Of a DNA stretch of 64,000 nucleotides, positions 40,901 to 47,625 are shown piece after piece; positions within the stretch are counted from its first letter, which is position 1, and the number at the start of each line of letters is the position of its first letter. The notes below the pieces were generated by a model that ran no database searches, was not told where the DNA came from, and saw nothing but the letters and a program-made list of their open reading frames with translations. Position numbers and translations under genes: made by a program. The DNA lies in the NCBI RefSeq assembly GCF_008629675.1, contig NZ_VWOX01000005.1:435001-499000 (forward strand). Reading direction: 5' to 3'. This DNA comes from Roseiconus nitratireducens. GTDB taxonomy: Bacteria; Planctomycetota; Planctomycetia; Pirellulales; Pirellulaceae.

Positions 40901-43900
40901 GTCGGCTACCCCAACGGGTTGTCAAACTCCTACCGCTACACCGCACAGAACTATCTGGCAGCGGTGAATCCCGAAGATCTCCCAGAACAGGAAATGATCA
41001 CCCTGGGATTTGAGTACGACGTTGCCGGTCGCTTGATCACCGCGACCGACGCCTTGGGGAATACGAACCGCCACGAGTACCAACTGGATGATCACACCCG
41101 GATTACCTACGACGCTTTGGGGGCAGCGACAAAGATCACCTACGATGATCGCGGCAACTTGCTACAAGAAACATCGCCCAACGGCAACATCGCCCGATAT
41201 CAGTACGACGACCAGGACAATCTGGTCCGAATCGTCGATGAACTCGGGTTTGCAACCGTCATCGACTACGACGACCGAAACAACATCACTCGCGTCACCG
41301 ATGCGTTGGGAAATGTCACCGGGTTTACCTACAACGAGTTCAACGATCGCACGTCGCTCGTCCAGGCGGACGGCGGCGTCCACCGCTACGACATGGATGC
41401 CGAAGGCAATCTGCTACGAATTCGCATGCCCGGTGGAACCGATTCCAGCATGGCGTACGACGAAGCCGGTCGCCTGATTCGCATCACCGACATTGACGGC
41501 CGGGTCAAACGACTGGAATACGACGAGCTTCCCTATCCGACACGAGTCATCGAGCGTGACGGAAGCGTCATCCTGATGACGTACGACTCTCGTGGCAAAT
41601 TGACCACTCAGACCGACCCCAACGGCAACACCCGATCCTTTTTATTGGATCGTCGGGGCCGACCCCAGGTATTTACCGACGCGTTGGGAGGACAGGTCAC
41701 CTACACATTCGACGGCGCCCAACTGGAGTCGACCACCGATCAAGTCGGAGAACGCACCCGCTATCTCTACGACGGCAATCACCGTCCGATTCGGATCACT
41801 GATCCCGAAGGTGGCGTGATCGAGATTGAATACGACGCCAACGGCCGCACCTCGACCGTCACCGATCAGAACGGAAACGTCACCGAGTACAGCTACCGCG
41901 CGGATGGCCGTTTGCAATCACAAACCGACGCGCTCGGTGGGGTGACTACCTATGAGTACGATGCCGCCGGCAACCAAACGGCGGTGACCGACGCAAATGG
42001 CAATCGGTGGAGGTGGGAGTTCAATGCCATCGGATCATCCACCGCGGTGATCGATCCCGAAGGAAACCGGACGGAATTCCAATACGATGCGATGGGCAAT
42101 CTGGTGCGCGAGACCGATGCGTTTGGCCGCGTCACGCAGTATGTCTTTGGCGCCCTTCAATTGCCGACCAAGATCATCGACCCGGCCGGCAATGAAATGC
42201 GTTTTGAGTATGACTGGCAGGGGAACCTGATCTCGGAAACCGATCTTTTGGGTCGCCTTCGAACCTACGAATACGATGACCTGAACCGATTGGCGCGGTC
42301 CACCGATCCGCTGGGGAACGCCACCTCCTTCGGCTACGACGCGATCGGGAATCGAGTGAGCACGACGGATCGACGCGGCTTTACCAACACAGTTCAGTAC
42401 GATGCGCTGAACCGACCGGTCGTCTGGACAGATCCCAGCGGTGCCAAAACGGAGATGGAATACGACGGGAAAGGCCATGTGACCCGTGCCATCGACGCCA
42501 GCGGGGCGGCGACCGAGTTTCAATACGACGGATTGGGACGTTTGATTTTGCAAACGGATCCGCTGGGAGGTGTTTGGGCCTGGACCTACGATGCCAACGG
42601 CAATGCCACGCGTTTCACTGATCCGCTGGAACGCACGACAACGGCTGAGTACGACCCGTTGAATCGCAGGGTATCGACGACGGATCCGACGGGCGCCACC
42701 ACCAGATTCGAGTACGACGCGAACGGAAACCTGACGGCCCTGACCGACCCGCTGGGCAATCGCACGATTTTTGAGTTCGACGCCTTCGACCGCGTGACTC
42801 GCGTCACCGGACCACTGGGTCACTCCTCCACATCGGTCTATGACGCCGTTGGCAATCTGGTTTCGCTGACCGACCGAAACGGACGCCGCAGAACGTTTGA
42901 ATACGACCAACTGAACCGATTGAACCTGGAAACCTGGTGGGCCGAGGGTTCAGCGGTCAATTCGATTCAGTTCTCGTACGATGCCGTCGGGAACGTGCTT
43001 ACCGCTGCCGATCGGTTCAGCGTCTACGCCAACACCTACGACGACCTGGACCGGCTGATCGCAGTCGACAACGCCGGCACGCCCGAAGTGCCCCACGTCA
43101 CGCTGACGCAAACCTTTGACGCCGAAGGCAACCGAATTGGTATTCACGACGACCAGGGCATCTGGATCGAAAACCAATACGACCAGCGAAACCTGCTGGC
43201 GCAGCGACAATGGTTCGGCGGAGAATTGGATGGTGCGTTGCTGAAATATTTCTATGACGATCGGGCTCTTCTGCAACGGATCGAACGTCATTCCGGTCTC
43301 GGCGATTCAATCCCCGTTTCGTCTTCGGAATTCCTCTTTGACGCCAAAGGGCAATTATCTCGTCTGACTCACTTGGACTCCGGCCATGCGCTACAAGCGG
43401 ACTACCAATACGCACGCGACCTGGCCAACCAACTGACGGAAGAAACCCACCACGATCAAGTCCACCAATACACCCGGGACAGCTCGGGCCAGTTGTTGAC
43501 CGCCAGCATCAACGGCCTGGCCAGCGAAGACTATCAATACGATCTGAACGGCAATCGGCTTTCGATCCAGACCGTTCAGGACGCCGACAACCGGCTGAGA
43601 GAAGACGCCGACTATCGGTACACGTATGACGCCGAGGGGAATCTGATCGTCCGGACGCGCAAAGACGGAAGCGGATCCACCCGATACCTGTATGACCATC
43701 GCAACCGGTTGGTACTGGCGGAGCGGGCCGGCGCCGATGGCGTCCCCCGGTCCACCGTGCAAATGGTCTACGACGTCTTCGATCGAATGATCACCCGGAC
43801 CAGCGACCCCGACGCCGCGGGACCGACAGCACCCGATGTCCGGCACACCGTCTACGACGGCGTTCATGCCTGGGCGGACTACGACGGCTCCGGAAACACG

Positions 43901-45247
43901 CTTGCACGTTATCTATACAGCGACGGAGTCGACCAAATCGCGGCACGCTGGCGGCCAGGCGAAGGCACCGCATGGTACCTGACTGATCGATTGGGCACCG
44001 TTCGCGATTTGATCGATACGACGGGAAGCGTCATCAATGAATTCGACTACGACAGCTTCGGTCGCATCCTGACCATCAGCAACCCCGCGGCCGCGGACCG
44101 ATTCCGGTACACCGGCCGTGAATGGGACCAAGAACTTGGGTTCTACTACTATCGCGCCCGCTTTTATGACCCCGCCACGGGACGCTTTCTCAGCCAAGAT
44201 CCTCTCGGGTTTTCGTCGGGCGATACGAATCTGTATCGGTACGTCGGCAACAACCCGCTGGATTATGTGGATCCCTCCGGCAATCTGGCCGTCACCGAAT
44301 GTGCTTTGGTTCGCGGCGCCTCCCTGGCGGTGGACACACTTTGTCCCGCCCTCCAGATGTACCTCAAGGGAGAGTTTGACGGAAAGAGCTGGTCCGAAGC
44401 CGGGAGCCTGACCGCCTCCCAAGCGCTCTTCGGTGGAGACTTCGCGATGAGCCACACCAATGAACTTGGTCAACGGGTTCCGCTGACTCAGGACGAGATG
44501 TTGGCGCAGTCCATTGAACGCACCACCCACTTCATGAATGTCGCGTCGACGCTGCTACCCGGCGGGGCGGGGCTGGCAATGCAACTGACGCTGCAGTCGG
44601 TGACGATGGCGACAACGGCTCAGTCGCTTGCAACCACGCTGGCCAATCCAAATCTGTTCACCATCATGGGCTTGGCGGAAACGTGGATTCGTGGCGCCTA
44701 CGCTCTAGCCAAAGATCCAGCAGCTTCGTTTGTCGACGCAATCGAAGCAACCAAAGCGCACGCCCGCAGCATGGACGCGTTGCAATGGTCAGAACTTGTT
44801 TGCGGAACCGCCCAAATGGCGTTGATGGTGTTCAGCGCACGCTCCCGCTGCTTCGTGGAAGGAACACCAATCGTTGTCAGTGCGCTGCCGCCCGACGTCA
44901 CCCACCAAACTGCGTCGGCACCCTCCCGGCAAACGAAACTTGTCGACGGTGCCGTCACGGTGATGGACGTTTTGGGAGGCGCGGCAATGCTTGGCGGTGC
45001 CGCGCTGATGCGCTATCGCCCACGCAGCCAGTCACGCCGAAATCGGGCACCCGCCATCCACCATCGAATACCAACGGCGCCGCACAAAGCAGAACCGATT
45101 CCGCCTCGTTGGTCGGATCACGCAGGCCGTAGCGGGCAGTTGAATGACGTTTCTCCCGCCGACGACCTGTTGCATCAGATCGCCATTGCCAAGCTTCGCG
45201 CTGAACGTTCCCAACTTGGGAAGTGGAGGAAAGTCACAAATGGCTAG
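31955..45247 (+). CDS. giant secreted multidomain RHS/YD-repeat protein ending in a truncated HINT domain
   Basis: 4430 residues. The basic N-terminus with QRLEDRRLLAA is the signature of large exported planctomycete proteins. Domains by residue, approximate: FG-GAP/VCBS propeller with inserted beta-sandwich 50-560; SbsA-like Ig 570-690; two PKD-like 700-905; NHL-like propeller 915-1135; five PPC-like 1147-1680; CARDB-like 1690-1805; VWA-like with DVSTS MIDAS 1850-2090; putative Ig/He_PIG repeats 2265-2530; Ig-like to 2730; YD repeats, about 21-residue period, 2908-4080; RHS core DRLGTVRDLID...ARFYDPATGRFLSQDPLGF...YVGNNPLDYVDPSG about 4009-4109. Then comes a variable C-terminus with CFVEGTPIVV (Cys4299), the HINT N-terminal nucleophile motif, a hydrophobic segment and a stop. 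The remaining HINT part and toxin are encoded in downstream cassettes. ATG 31955 or 31958 are both possible starts. Confidence 0.9.
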   Translation: MMNRITRKRHAVSNSGPVARRRRRKRTARFQRLEDRRLLAASPPLTEIFPTVSDPVAVAIGTFDLNGTPDTVILGRGGDLTLATRAAEDRWETIETFETDLGQQQTLIAERLDDDPLTDLVLASNDTITVWHSDGQRGFSLAQSFPSPVSSFLPPEYSEPVVTAFLDSDRYRDLIVASADDAVRIFAGLAGGTFGSPRRLPTGASRPTSIVVTDIIGDNHLDLAVGHDDGSLVFFQGVPDTIPFVRRDDLTLHESAPIRDLESSDLDLDGNDDLVVTTNTSSFLLFGTSDPRPDAPLANGDFSDALTGWDVDVRGHDRTALAGRVLASGGMVRLEEHASFLTSLQQTFDVPLDAQTLQFDLVSASLDAVEGGLPDAFEVSLLDAQQRSLVATHHSESTAFFNLSSGSEVSLSPDVTFDGQRVTLDLSGIDLQTAATLTFDLIGNPPGQGSTARIDNVSIAPARLFSDRWERVDLPGGFAAAADTEIGDVDGDGRQEILVTDVTENTLTVFTSGGTRSFGREDRELSAFGTVATSLAVAPLTGGDAVDDAILTFFETSNALSSIAADQTPPSARLIQPAPGEIVTDFDGTVRLQFTEPVRDSGSGSASNLEAYRFVGLGADGIIGSADDTEVSIKSISYDSTSQSALVILDPLQLPLADDRYALTLIGSDSTLAIRDLSGNVLGGGSDLTFEVTLDAPLSWIPPTELAAHEGDSVELLANFLDPGSAGPYVAEVHWGDGSRDTLTVVPGQNGNPGAIRGNHVYADDGTYLAAMTLTDARGESLSTAVPVTIANATPILKPSEPLTLSVGESFRYILATFEDRGFTSAAANTQETFWAWIDWGDGTPIQTDAVSEVTNGAAGVATTGNVAGEHVYQSAGEYEVQITLSDDDGASATTSLPITVQIGNGDGGAKGGNARFFVADRSDKLVYRYGSAGQVMDPFDTANDSSPRGVATVAEGNPVWVVGSNARIHVYDSDGETTPASWLADGPQNPQGIATDGDDVWIVDPAHDQVYRYAGAAAQRDGTLAPDDTFRLAYGNTDPSGITTDGNFLWIVDGRGDRVYVYDRWGRSINWWDLDSENSDPTGITINPSGDDGIWVVDAKDDAIYQYSKRTLNHQGRQRADTTIALAPENDHPEGIADPFRSILLRESVDDQIDSPGEVDEYLFDATTDQQLYVDVWQLSGGPLTGTLIAPDGQPIVSATGYAASNLDRGPLLLEQSGTYTYRLEGGATNTPDYAFTVWDVDPPETASLSFETVVTGDISTPGAEDRYTIDVEAGTIVFVDVLSFSGGWVRTTFTAPDGTSVFSTTHSSPLGADHGPIRLDQSGTYTFVWQGIQSGTPSYSFRVLEVPPPDVAPLTIDQPDAGRIDAVGAEDHWTFEAVAGQELYFDMISKSSGTLTVQLIAPDGSVAFQRNNHVASQLDFGPYVVPEAGTYSLQFFDPAGGTPEYAFRVWQVAPHQTTSLPLGQVVRGEIETPGSTDTLEFDAQAGSAIFLDMQQIWQPYRDAQDQLNVELFAPDGTRLCSRRDFLHQAHDLGPLQLSQSGTYSLRLAGVGDDIPGYQLRVDDVTPAPPSTISIGQVISDAIEIGGRTHDYRFMATAGDEVQLDVLFNEVLDPLGRATAGFTVRTSDGVSLLNNTDADATFTIPETGEYQLRVDDRGFARESDLRGRYSFRLLVDPETPLLPAAALVVSDVHADLVHVGDPASVTVSWTVTNTGNATARSWKASPWADQVLFSASETESELHERAMVEVDSPLELAPGQSYRRTVPVPLPAGFEGAFWVEVATDRLNHVFQTGSAPGRVARSEPFSTVYRGQRDSGNAPTIALSPTDGSRYATDTTLALGGSVNAGDRSVNAVFLVDVSTSTLEPSGLDLNGDGVVNSDDDFNRFDNVGDVLDAEIAAALRLTDQLLSQSNDVRVASVLFAGDSQPLDAAPELFNQFFVDPTVDSTYREDRSDFETAIRSLWNQDLGFLGYQGAESFRPIEVAQGTNFEPPIRDLQHLLASAPPADRTLVYLLTDGEAFDEMPVDVQGVADAAIEFYAFQIGSESVTPQLDELATSIDADPTSSGLALSVANPEQLAASLLTTVQVQSVTVNGQQVDALDPTGRFFTEITVAEGANPLTVAATTAAGRTTQRTITLHGISGEDAELFADTVPAPTGLKASFTGTTFNRTTNRLHAAVAPHNGSTSPIPSPLWASFPDFTSPSVVITSTGESPHPTTIDQLPNSVQFTFAEPLPPNRTGPSTEIFFDNPLRTRFEFETLFEIPRNSAPAFTGVPLLEARIDQTYSYQAGGVDIDGDPLSWELIEGPRSMSCIDGAIRWTPTTADVGTHQIVIGLEDGRGGTATQRFTLLVPTGLENLPPLILSSPDRFATVGEDFRYDLVTADPENDQVRLSLADSAPEGSTIAGQQLRWTPGFDQLGEHLVTVLASDADGGVGRQTFPVIVLPVNSSPEFVTEPKRQTQLGRRYDYASLATDADDDVTYSVVGPEGVSIDPFSGHVTWPGPDVVVGDHQIEITALDSRGLSTQQSYVLSVLPDVQPPEVSIAISDSSIDVGASVVVQVFASDDVGVQTVELFVDGIPTPLDASGQAILTPQSSGLVRLVAVGTDTSENSSQAVDGLLVSSPDDTTPPVAVIHSPVSGQAVEYLTQVLGTVTDASLASYRLEVSPHQTNQWELLASASVIDAAGRIDKDRETLAVFDPTMRLQNQYDLRLTARDVSGNVATDIVTVSVEGRAKIGINRQSVVDLKIPVAGGPAITIHRQHSQLTADQGGDFGNGWQFCAAEPNLRESVARTPYEDELGQFASLAFHDGDKVYLTTPDCQRVGFTFRPVPHTGLWTTLGDDYYDPRWIPDPGVNWRLYGESDWTSITSLSSGEFDLNGLPLPLTRTADGEYILAAVFASYNPLGYQLVDKQGIRYHYDQDSGLTDVTDRHGNTLTFTDDQILSSSGQRVQFQRDQSGRIVAVLDPDGNRIDYEYDDQGNLTKVGYPNGLSNSYRYTAQNYLAAVNPEDLPEQEMITLGFEYDVAGRLITATDALGNTNRHEYQLDDHTRITYDALGAATKITYDDRGNLLQETSPNGNIARYQYDDQDNLVRIVDELGFATVIDYDDRNNITRVTDALGNVTGFTYNEFNDRTSLVQADGGVHRYDMDAEGNLLRIRMPGGTDSSMAYDEAGRLIRITDIDGRVKRLEYDELPYPTRVIERDGSVILMTYDSRGKLTTQTDPNGNTRSFLLDRRGRPQVFTDALGGQVTYTFDGAQLESTTDQVGERTRYLYDGNHRPIRITDPEGGVIEIEYDANGRTSTVTDQNGNVTEYSYRADGRLQSQTDALGGVTTYEYDAAGNQTAVTDANGNRWRWEFNAIGSSTAVIDPEGNRTEFQYDAMGNLVRETDAFGRVTQYVFGALQLPTKIIDPAGNEMRFEYDWQGNLISETDLLGRLRTYEYDDLNRLARSTDPLGNATSFGYDAIGNRVSTTDRRGFTNTVQYDALNRPVVWTDPSGAKTEMEYDGKGHVTRAIDASGAATEFQYDGLGRLILQTDPLGGVWAWTYDANGNATRFTDPLERTTTAEYDPLNRRVSTTDPTGATTRFEYDANGNLTALTDPLGNRTIFEFDAFDRVTRVTGPLGHSSTSVYDAVGNLVSLTDRNGRRRTFEYDQLNRLNLETWWAEGSAVNSIQFSYDAVGNVLTAADRFSVYANTYDDLDRLIAVDNAGTPEVPHVTLTQTFDAEGNRIGIHDDQGIWIENQYDQRNLLAQRQWFGGELDGALLKYFYDDRALLQRIERHSGLGDSIPVSSSEFLFDAKGQLSRLTHLDSGHALQADYQYARDLANQLTEETHHDQVHQYTRDSSGQLLTASINGLASEDYQYDLNGNRLSIQTVQDADNRLREDADYRYTYDAEGNLIVRTRKDGSGSTRYLYDHRNRLVLAERAGADGVPRSTVQMVYDVFDRMITRTSDPDAAGPTAPDVRHTVYDGVHAWADYDGSGNTLARYLYSDGVDQIAARWRPGEGTAWYLTDRLGTVRDLIDTTGSVINEFDYDSFGRILTISNPAAADRFRYTGREWDQELGFYYYRARFYDPATGRFLSQDPLGFSSGDTNLYRYVGNNPLDYVDPSGNLAVTECALVRGASLAVDTLCPALQMYLKGEFDGKSWSEAGSLTASQALFGGDFAMSHTNELGQRVPLTQDEMLAQSIERTTHFMNVASTLLPGGAGLAMQLTLQSVTMATTAQSLATTLANPNLFTIMGLAETWIRGAYALAKDPAASFVDAIEATKAHARSMDALQWSELVCGTAQMALMVFSARSRCFVEGTPIVVSALPPDVTHQTASAPSRQTKLVDGAVTVMDVLGGAAMLGGAALMRYRPRSQSRRNRAPAIHHRIPTAPHKAEPIPPRWSDHAGRSGQLNDVSPADDLLHQIAIAKLRAERSQLGKWRKVTNG

Positions 45248-45327
45248 CGAAACAACGCGGCAATCGAAGCAGTCCTCCAATGCCCCCGAGCGAGAGACGA
45301 TTGCGCGCGAGGGGTGTGCCATGTCAA

Positions 45328-45557
45328 TGCAGGATCCGTTGCAGGCTGTCGTCCCTTCGGGACTTGGCGGGCCTGCTACTTTCACCCGACGGGCGAGCCC
45401 ATCGGATGCCAGATGCCACAAATATCAAGCCCCGAAGGGGCGACAGCGAAGCTCGAAAAACTGAACACCCAGGCCCGGAGGGCCGACAGCTCCCTGCCGG
45501 TGGGCTCGCCCATCGGATGCCTGATGCCACAAATACCAAGCCCCGAAGGGGCGACAG
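45328..45557. repeat. palindromic repeat copy R1 (with extra half copy)
   Basis: An inverted pair starts with CTGTCGTCCCTTCGGGACTT at 45346 and ends with AAGCCCCGAAGGGGCGACAG at 45446. A second right arm ends at 45557 after a GGCCCGGAGGGCC hairpin at 45472. The element lies between the giant gene and toxin cassette 1. Related copies are at 47443-47625 and 49386-49550. It interrupts what would otherwise be the central part of a HINT region. Confidence 0.75.
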
Positions 45558-46447
45558 CGAACTGAGATCGATGGGGCTCAATCAAATGCGACAACCTTCC
45601 TCTCAAACCATACCCGGCGTTAAAAACCGAATCGCCGGTGCCGCGCGGAACCTTGGCACTTTGGCCTGCCTGATTCTGGCGGTCTGCTTTTTCCAGCCGC
45701 GACTGGCCGCCCTGCTGCCGAGCCCGCCCACCGGTCTGTCCACCAGCGAAAACCTGCAAAGCGCCTCGGCACACCCGATCGCCAGCACCACCCCCGCCCG
45801 TCGATCGAAGTGGATCACGCGTCCCATCGAACAACTGCGGTGCGGCGACCGAATCCCGGCGGAATTGCCAGCGAGCGAGGTGAGTCCACCGACACTGCAG
45901 CCGGATCCGGATGCGTGGCGGCTGATCAAGCTGGAATTGATCAAGGAAAACGGACAAGCGGTTGAAGTCACCCTGCTGCGTCCCTTGCAATGGCTCCGTC
46001 GTGCCGGTGCAGTGACCAACGGATCCTTCCCGGTTCAATTGGAGGAACTGGGGATCCGCGGCCAGGCGGCGGTTCTGGACATCGGCCCCTGCCCCCACAT
46101 CCAATCCGGTCCAGGGCGGCTGGTCACCGGAACCTTTCGGCACGTCTGCGAGGACCTCGTGCGGTTGCGTGTGGCCGGCTCCAGCGATCCGATCACCTGC
46201 ACCACAGGGCACCCGATCTGGAGCGAAGACCGGGGCGAATTCGTGGCGGCGGCTAGGCTGTCGGTGGGGGAACAGCTACGCCTGCTCGGAGGCCGGAAGA
46301 CAAGTGTTGTCGGCATTGAGCAACTGCCACGGCAACCCACGCGAGTTTGCAACCTCGAAGTCGCCGGCACCCACACCTACCACGTCGGAACCGGCCTGCT
46401 GGTCCACAACGCCGTGGCAAAGTGCGGGGCGGAGGGTGGGACACAGG
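45470..46447. repeat. duplicated HINT block, copy 1
   Basis: This 978-base block is nearly identical to 47538-48518. I count about a dozen substitutions across the ~790 bases that encode the shared HINT part, a few more in the first codons of the cassette, and a 3-base length difference near 45563. Similarity stops abruptly nine codons after the LLVHN motif. Confidence 0.9.
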
Positions 46448-46770
46448 AGACGCAAACCGAGGGTAGTTTCTCGCTCACACCGGAAGGCCTAAAGGGATAT
46501 CCTGACAGTTTACCGAAACCCTCCGGCCCTTTGCGACTACTCAGTGGCGATGAATACACCGCGGCAAGAAAAGAGGCGAATAAAGCTAATCAGAGAATCA
46601 GGCGAAATGACCCGTCGGGTACAAAGGGAATGGAGATACACGAAATACAGCCTGTCAAGTTTGGCGGAGACCCTGCCGACCCAAAGAACAAAGTCATTAT
46701 ATCGAGAGACTTTCATAGAAAAGAAGTCACACCGTGGTGGAATCGGTTGCTTCGACAACTCAATCAGTAG
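45586..46770 (+). CDS. toxin cassette 1: HINT C-terminal part fused to HNH-like nuclease tip
   Basis: 394 residues. One hydrophobic segment (LGTLACLILAVCFFQPRLAALLP) precedes the HINT part: RPIEQLRCGDRIPAEL, the block B-like TTGHPIWSEDRGEF, and VCNLEVAGTHTYHVGTGLLVHN with the terminal Asn at residue 275. The N-terminal HINT Cys is missing; a matching CFVEGTP start ends the upstream giant protein. After the junction KCGAEGGTQ lies the tip (residues ~284-394) ending in MEIHEIQPVKFGGDPADPKN and FHRKEVTPWWNRLLRQL, an HNH/Endo VII-like nuclease pattern usually paired with SUKH immunity proteins. The frame is open further upstream to 45223 through repeat R1. ATG 45586 is chosen because the same ATG exists in cassette 2; ATG 45571 is an alternative. 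Start and expression are uncertain. Confidence 0.8.
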   Translation: MRQPSSQTIPGVKNRIAGAARNLGTLACLILAVCFFQPRLAALLPSPPTGLSTSENLQSASAHPIASTTPARRSKWITRPIEQLRCGDRIPAELPASEVSPPTLQPDPDAWRLIKLELIKENGQAVEVTLLRPLQWLRRAGAVTNGSFPVQLEELGIRGQAAVLDIGPCPHIQSGPGRLVTGTFRHVCEDLVRLRVAGSSDPITCTTGHPIWSEDRGEFVAAARLSVGEQLRLLGGRKTSVVGIEQLPRQPTRVCNLEVAGTHTYHVGTGLLVHNAVAKCGAEGGTQETQTEGSFSLTPEGLKGYPDSLPKPSGPLRLLSGDEYTAARKEANKANQRIRRNDPSGTKGMEIHEIQPVKFGGDPADPKNKVIISRDFHRKEVTPWWNRLLRQLNQ

Positions 46771-46781
46771 TAGAGAATCGA

Positions 46782-47183
46782 ATGAACGAAGGGAGCCACG
46801 AGGTATTTGAGAACAACACTGGTGCTACAACCAAAGAAATAGCTGAAGTGGAAGCAGCGATCGGTTCAACGTTTCCAAACGACTACCGAGAATTCTTGAT
46901 TCAGTTCAACGGTGGAGAAGGCTATATCGGCGAAACTTATCTTTTCCTCTGGAAAGCGGAAGAACTAATCGAACTAAACTACGAATACGAGGTTGCCCAA
47001 TATTGCTCTAACCTATTGCTTATCGGATCAAACGGTGGCGGTGAAGCAATCGGATTCGCCACCGCTTCGAAACCATGGTCAATAGTAAAAGTACCATTCG
47101 TCGGCATGGACGATTCTTTGATTGAGACATGTGGGAAGTCCTTTTCAGAGTTTTTGAAAAATGCAAGGGCCGGAGACATTTAG
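46782..47183 (+). CDS. SMI1/KNR4 (SUKH-1) family immunity protein
   Basis: 133 residues. The SUKH signature is clear: IAEVEAAIGSTFPNDYREFL, FNGGEGYIG, and LLLIGSNGGGEAIGFATA, ending KSFSEFLKNARAGDI. SUKH proteins are immunity proteins of polymorphic toxin systems and act in the cytoplasm by binding nuclease tips. The gene starts 11 bases after the nuclease tip gene stop, the expected position for cognate immunity. An in-frame GTG at 46734 inside the toxin gene could extend it. Its base composition is near 45-47% GC in the lines I counted, well below the HINT block. Confidence 0.88.
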   Translation: MNEGSHEVFENNTGATTKEIAEVEAAIGSTFPNDYREFLIQFNGGEGYIGETYLFLWKAEELIELNYEYEVAQYCSNLLLIGSNGGGEAIGFATASKPWSIVKVPFVGMDDSLIETCGKSFSEFLKNARAGDI

Positions 47184-47186
47184 CAA

Positions 47187-47405
47187 ATGCTCAGTGAATT
47201 CCGCAAAGCGAACCGCCTGCAGCTCAAAGGGCGTGAGATATTTGAGATCCAGCCAGTAATTCTGGGCGGTAGCCCAACAGACCCGGACAACAAAACTGCT
47301 TTGACTAGGCAGGAACACATTCAAGCAGTGAACTACTGGAATCACTACATCAAGCAACTCCGGAAGAACCAAGCCAACGATGAAGCGGGGCATCGGCAGC
47401 AGTGA
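47187..47405 (+). CDS. small orphan protein resembling the cassette 1 nuclease tip
   Basis: 72 residues. It matches the end of the cassette 1 tip: REIFEIQPVILGGSPTDPDN against MEIHEIQPVKFGGDPADPKN, then NKTALTRQEHIQAVNYWNHY and a similar YIKQLRKN close. The first His of the EIHEIQP motif, a likely catalytic residue, is Phe here. It starts three bases after the SUKH gene stop, so it may be translated with it. It could be a toxin remnant, a displaced tip, or a catalytically dead mimic with an immunity role. I favour no single option. Confidence 0.6.
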   Translation: MLSEFRKANRLQLKGREIFEIQPVILGGSPTDPDNKTALTRQEHIQAVNYWNHYIKQLRKNQANDEAGHRQQ

Positions 47406-47442
47406 TGCAACAACTCATCTTGTAGTTCTAAAGCTTCATTTT

Positions 47443-47625
47443 CTGTCGTCCCTTCGGGACTGTGTTGATGTCCGCTTCAGACTCGGCCAATGTCGCGGGC
47501 CAGTAACCGATCGACATTCCAACTTCCCACGCTCCGACAGGCCCGGAGGGCCGACAGCTCCCTGCCGGTGGGCTCGCCCGCCGGATGCTTGATGTCACAA
47601 ATACCAAGCCCCGAAGGGGCGACAG
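47443..47625. repeat. palindromic repeat copy R2
   Basis: The left arm CTGTCGTCCCTTCGGGACT begins at 47443 and the right arm AAGCCCCGAAGGGGCGACAG ends at 47625, with a GGCCCGGAGGGCC hairpin at 47540-47552. It separates the first immunity module from toxin cassette 2. Its right half is part of the duplicated block. Confidence 0.75.

Noticed and set aside
40680..44200. Periodic sequence that could be mistaken for a tandem DNA or CRISPR repeat
   Set aside because: The ~63-bp periodicity is the codon-level imprint of 21-residue YD repeats; units are divergent and in frame.
45223..45250. Programmed frameshift joining the giant protein to cassette 1
   Set aside because: No classic slippery heptamer or downstream pseudoknot is apparent, and the intervening frame translates a non-coding repeat. 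A frameshift cannot be excluded but is unsupported.
45314..45565. Small protein containing KPRRGDSE repeats
   Set aside because: It is the translation of the palindromic repeat R1 and its partial copy, not a gene.
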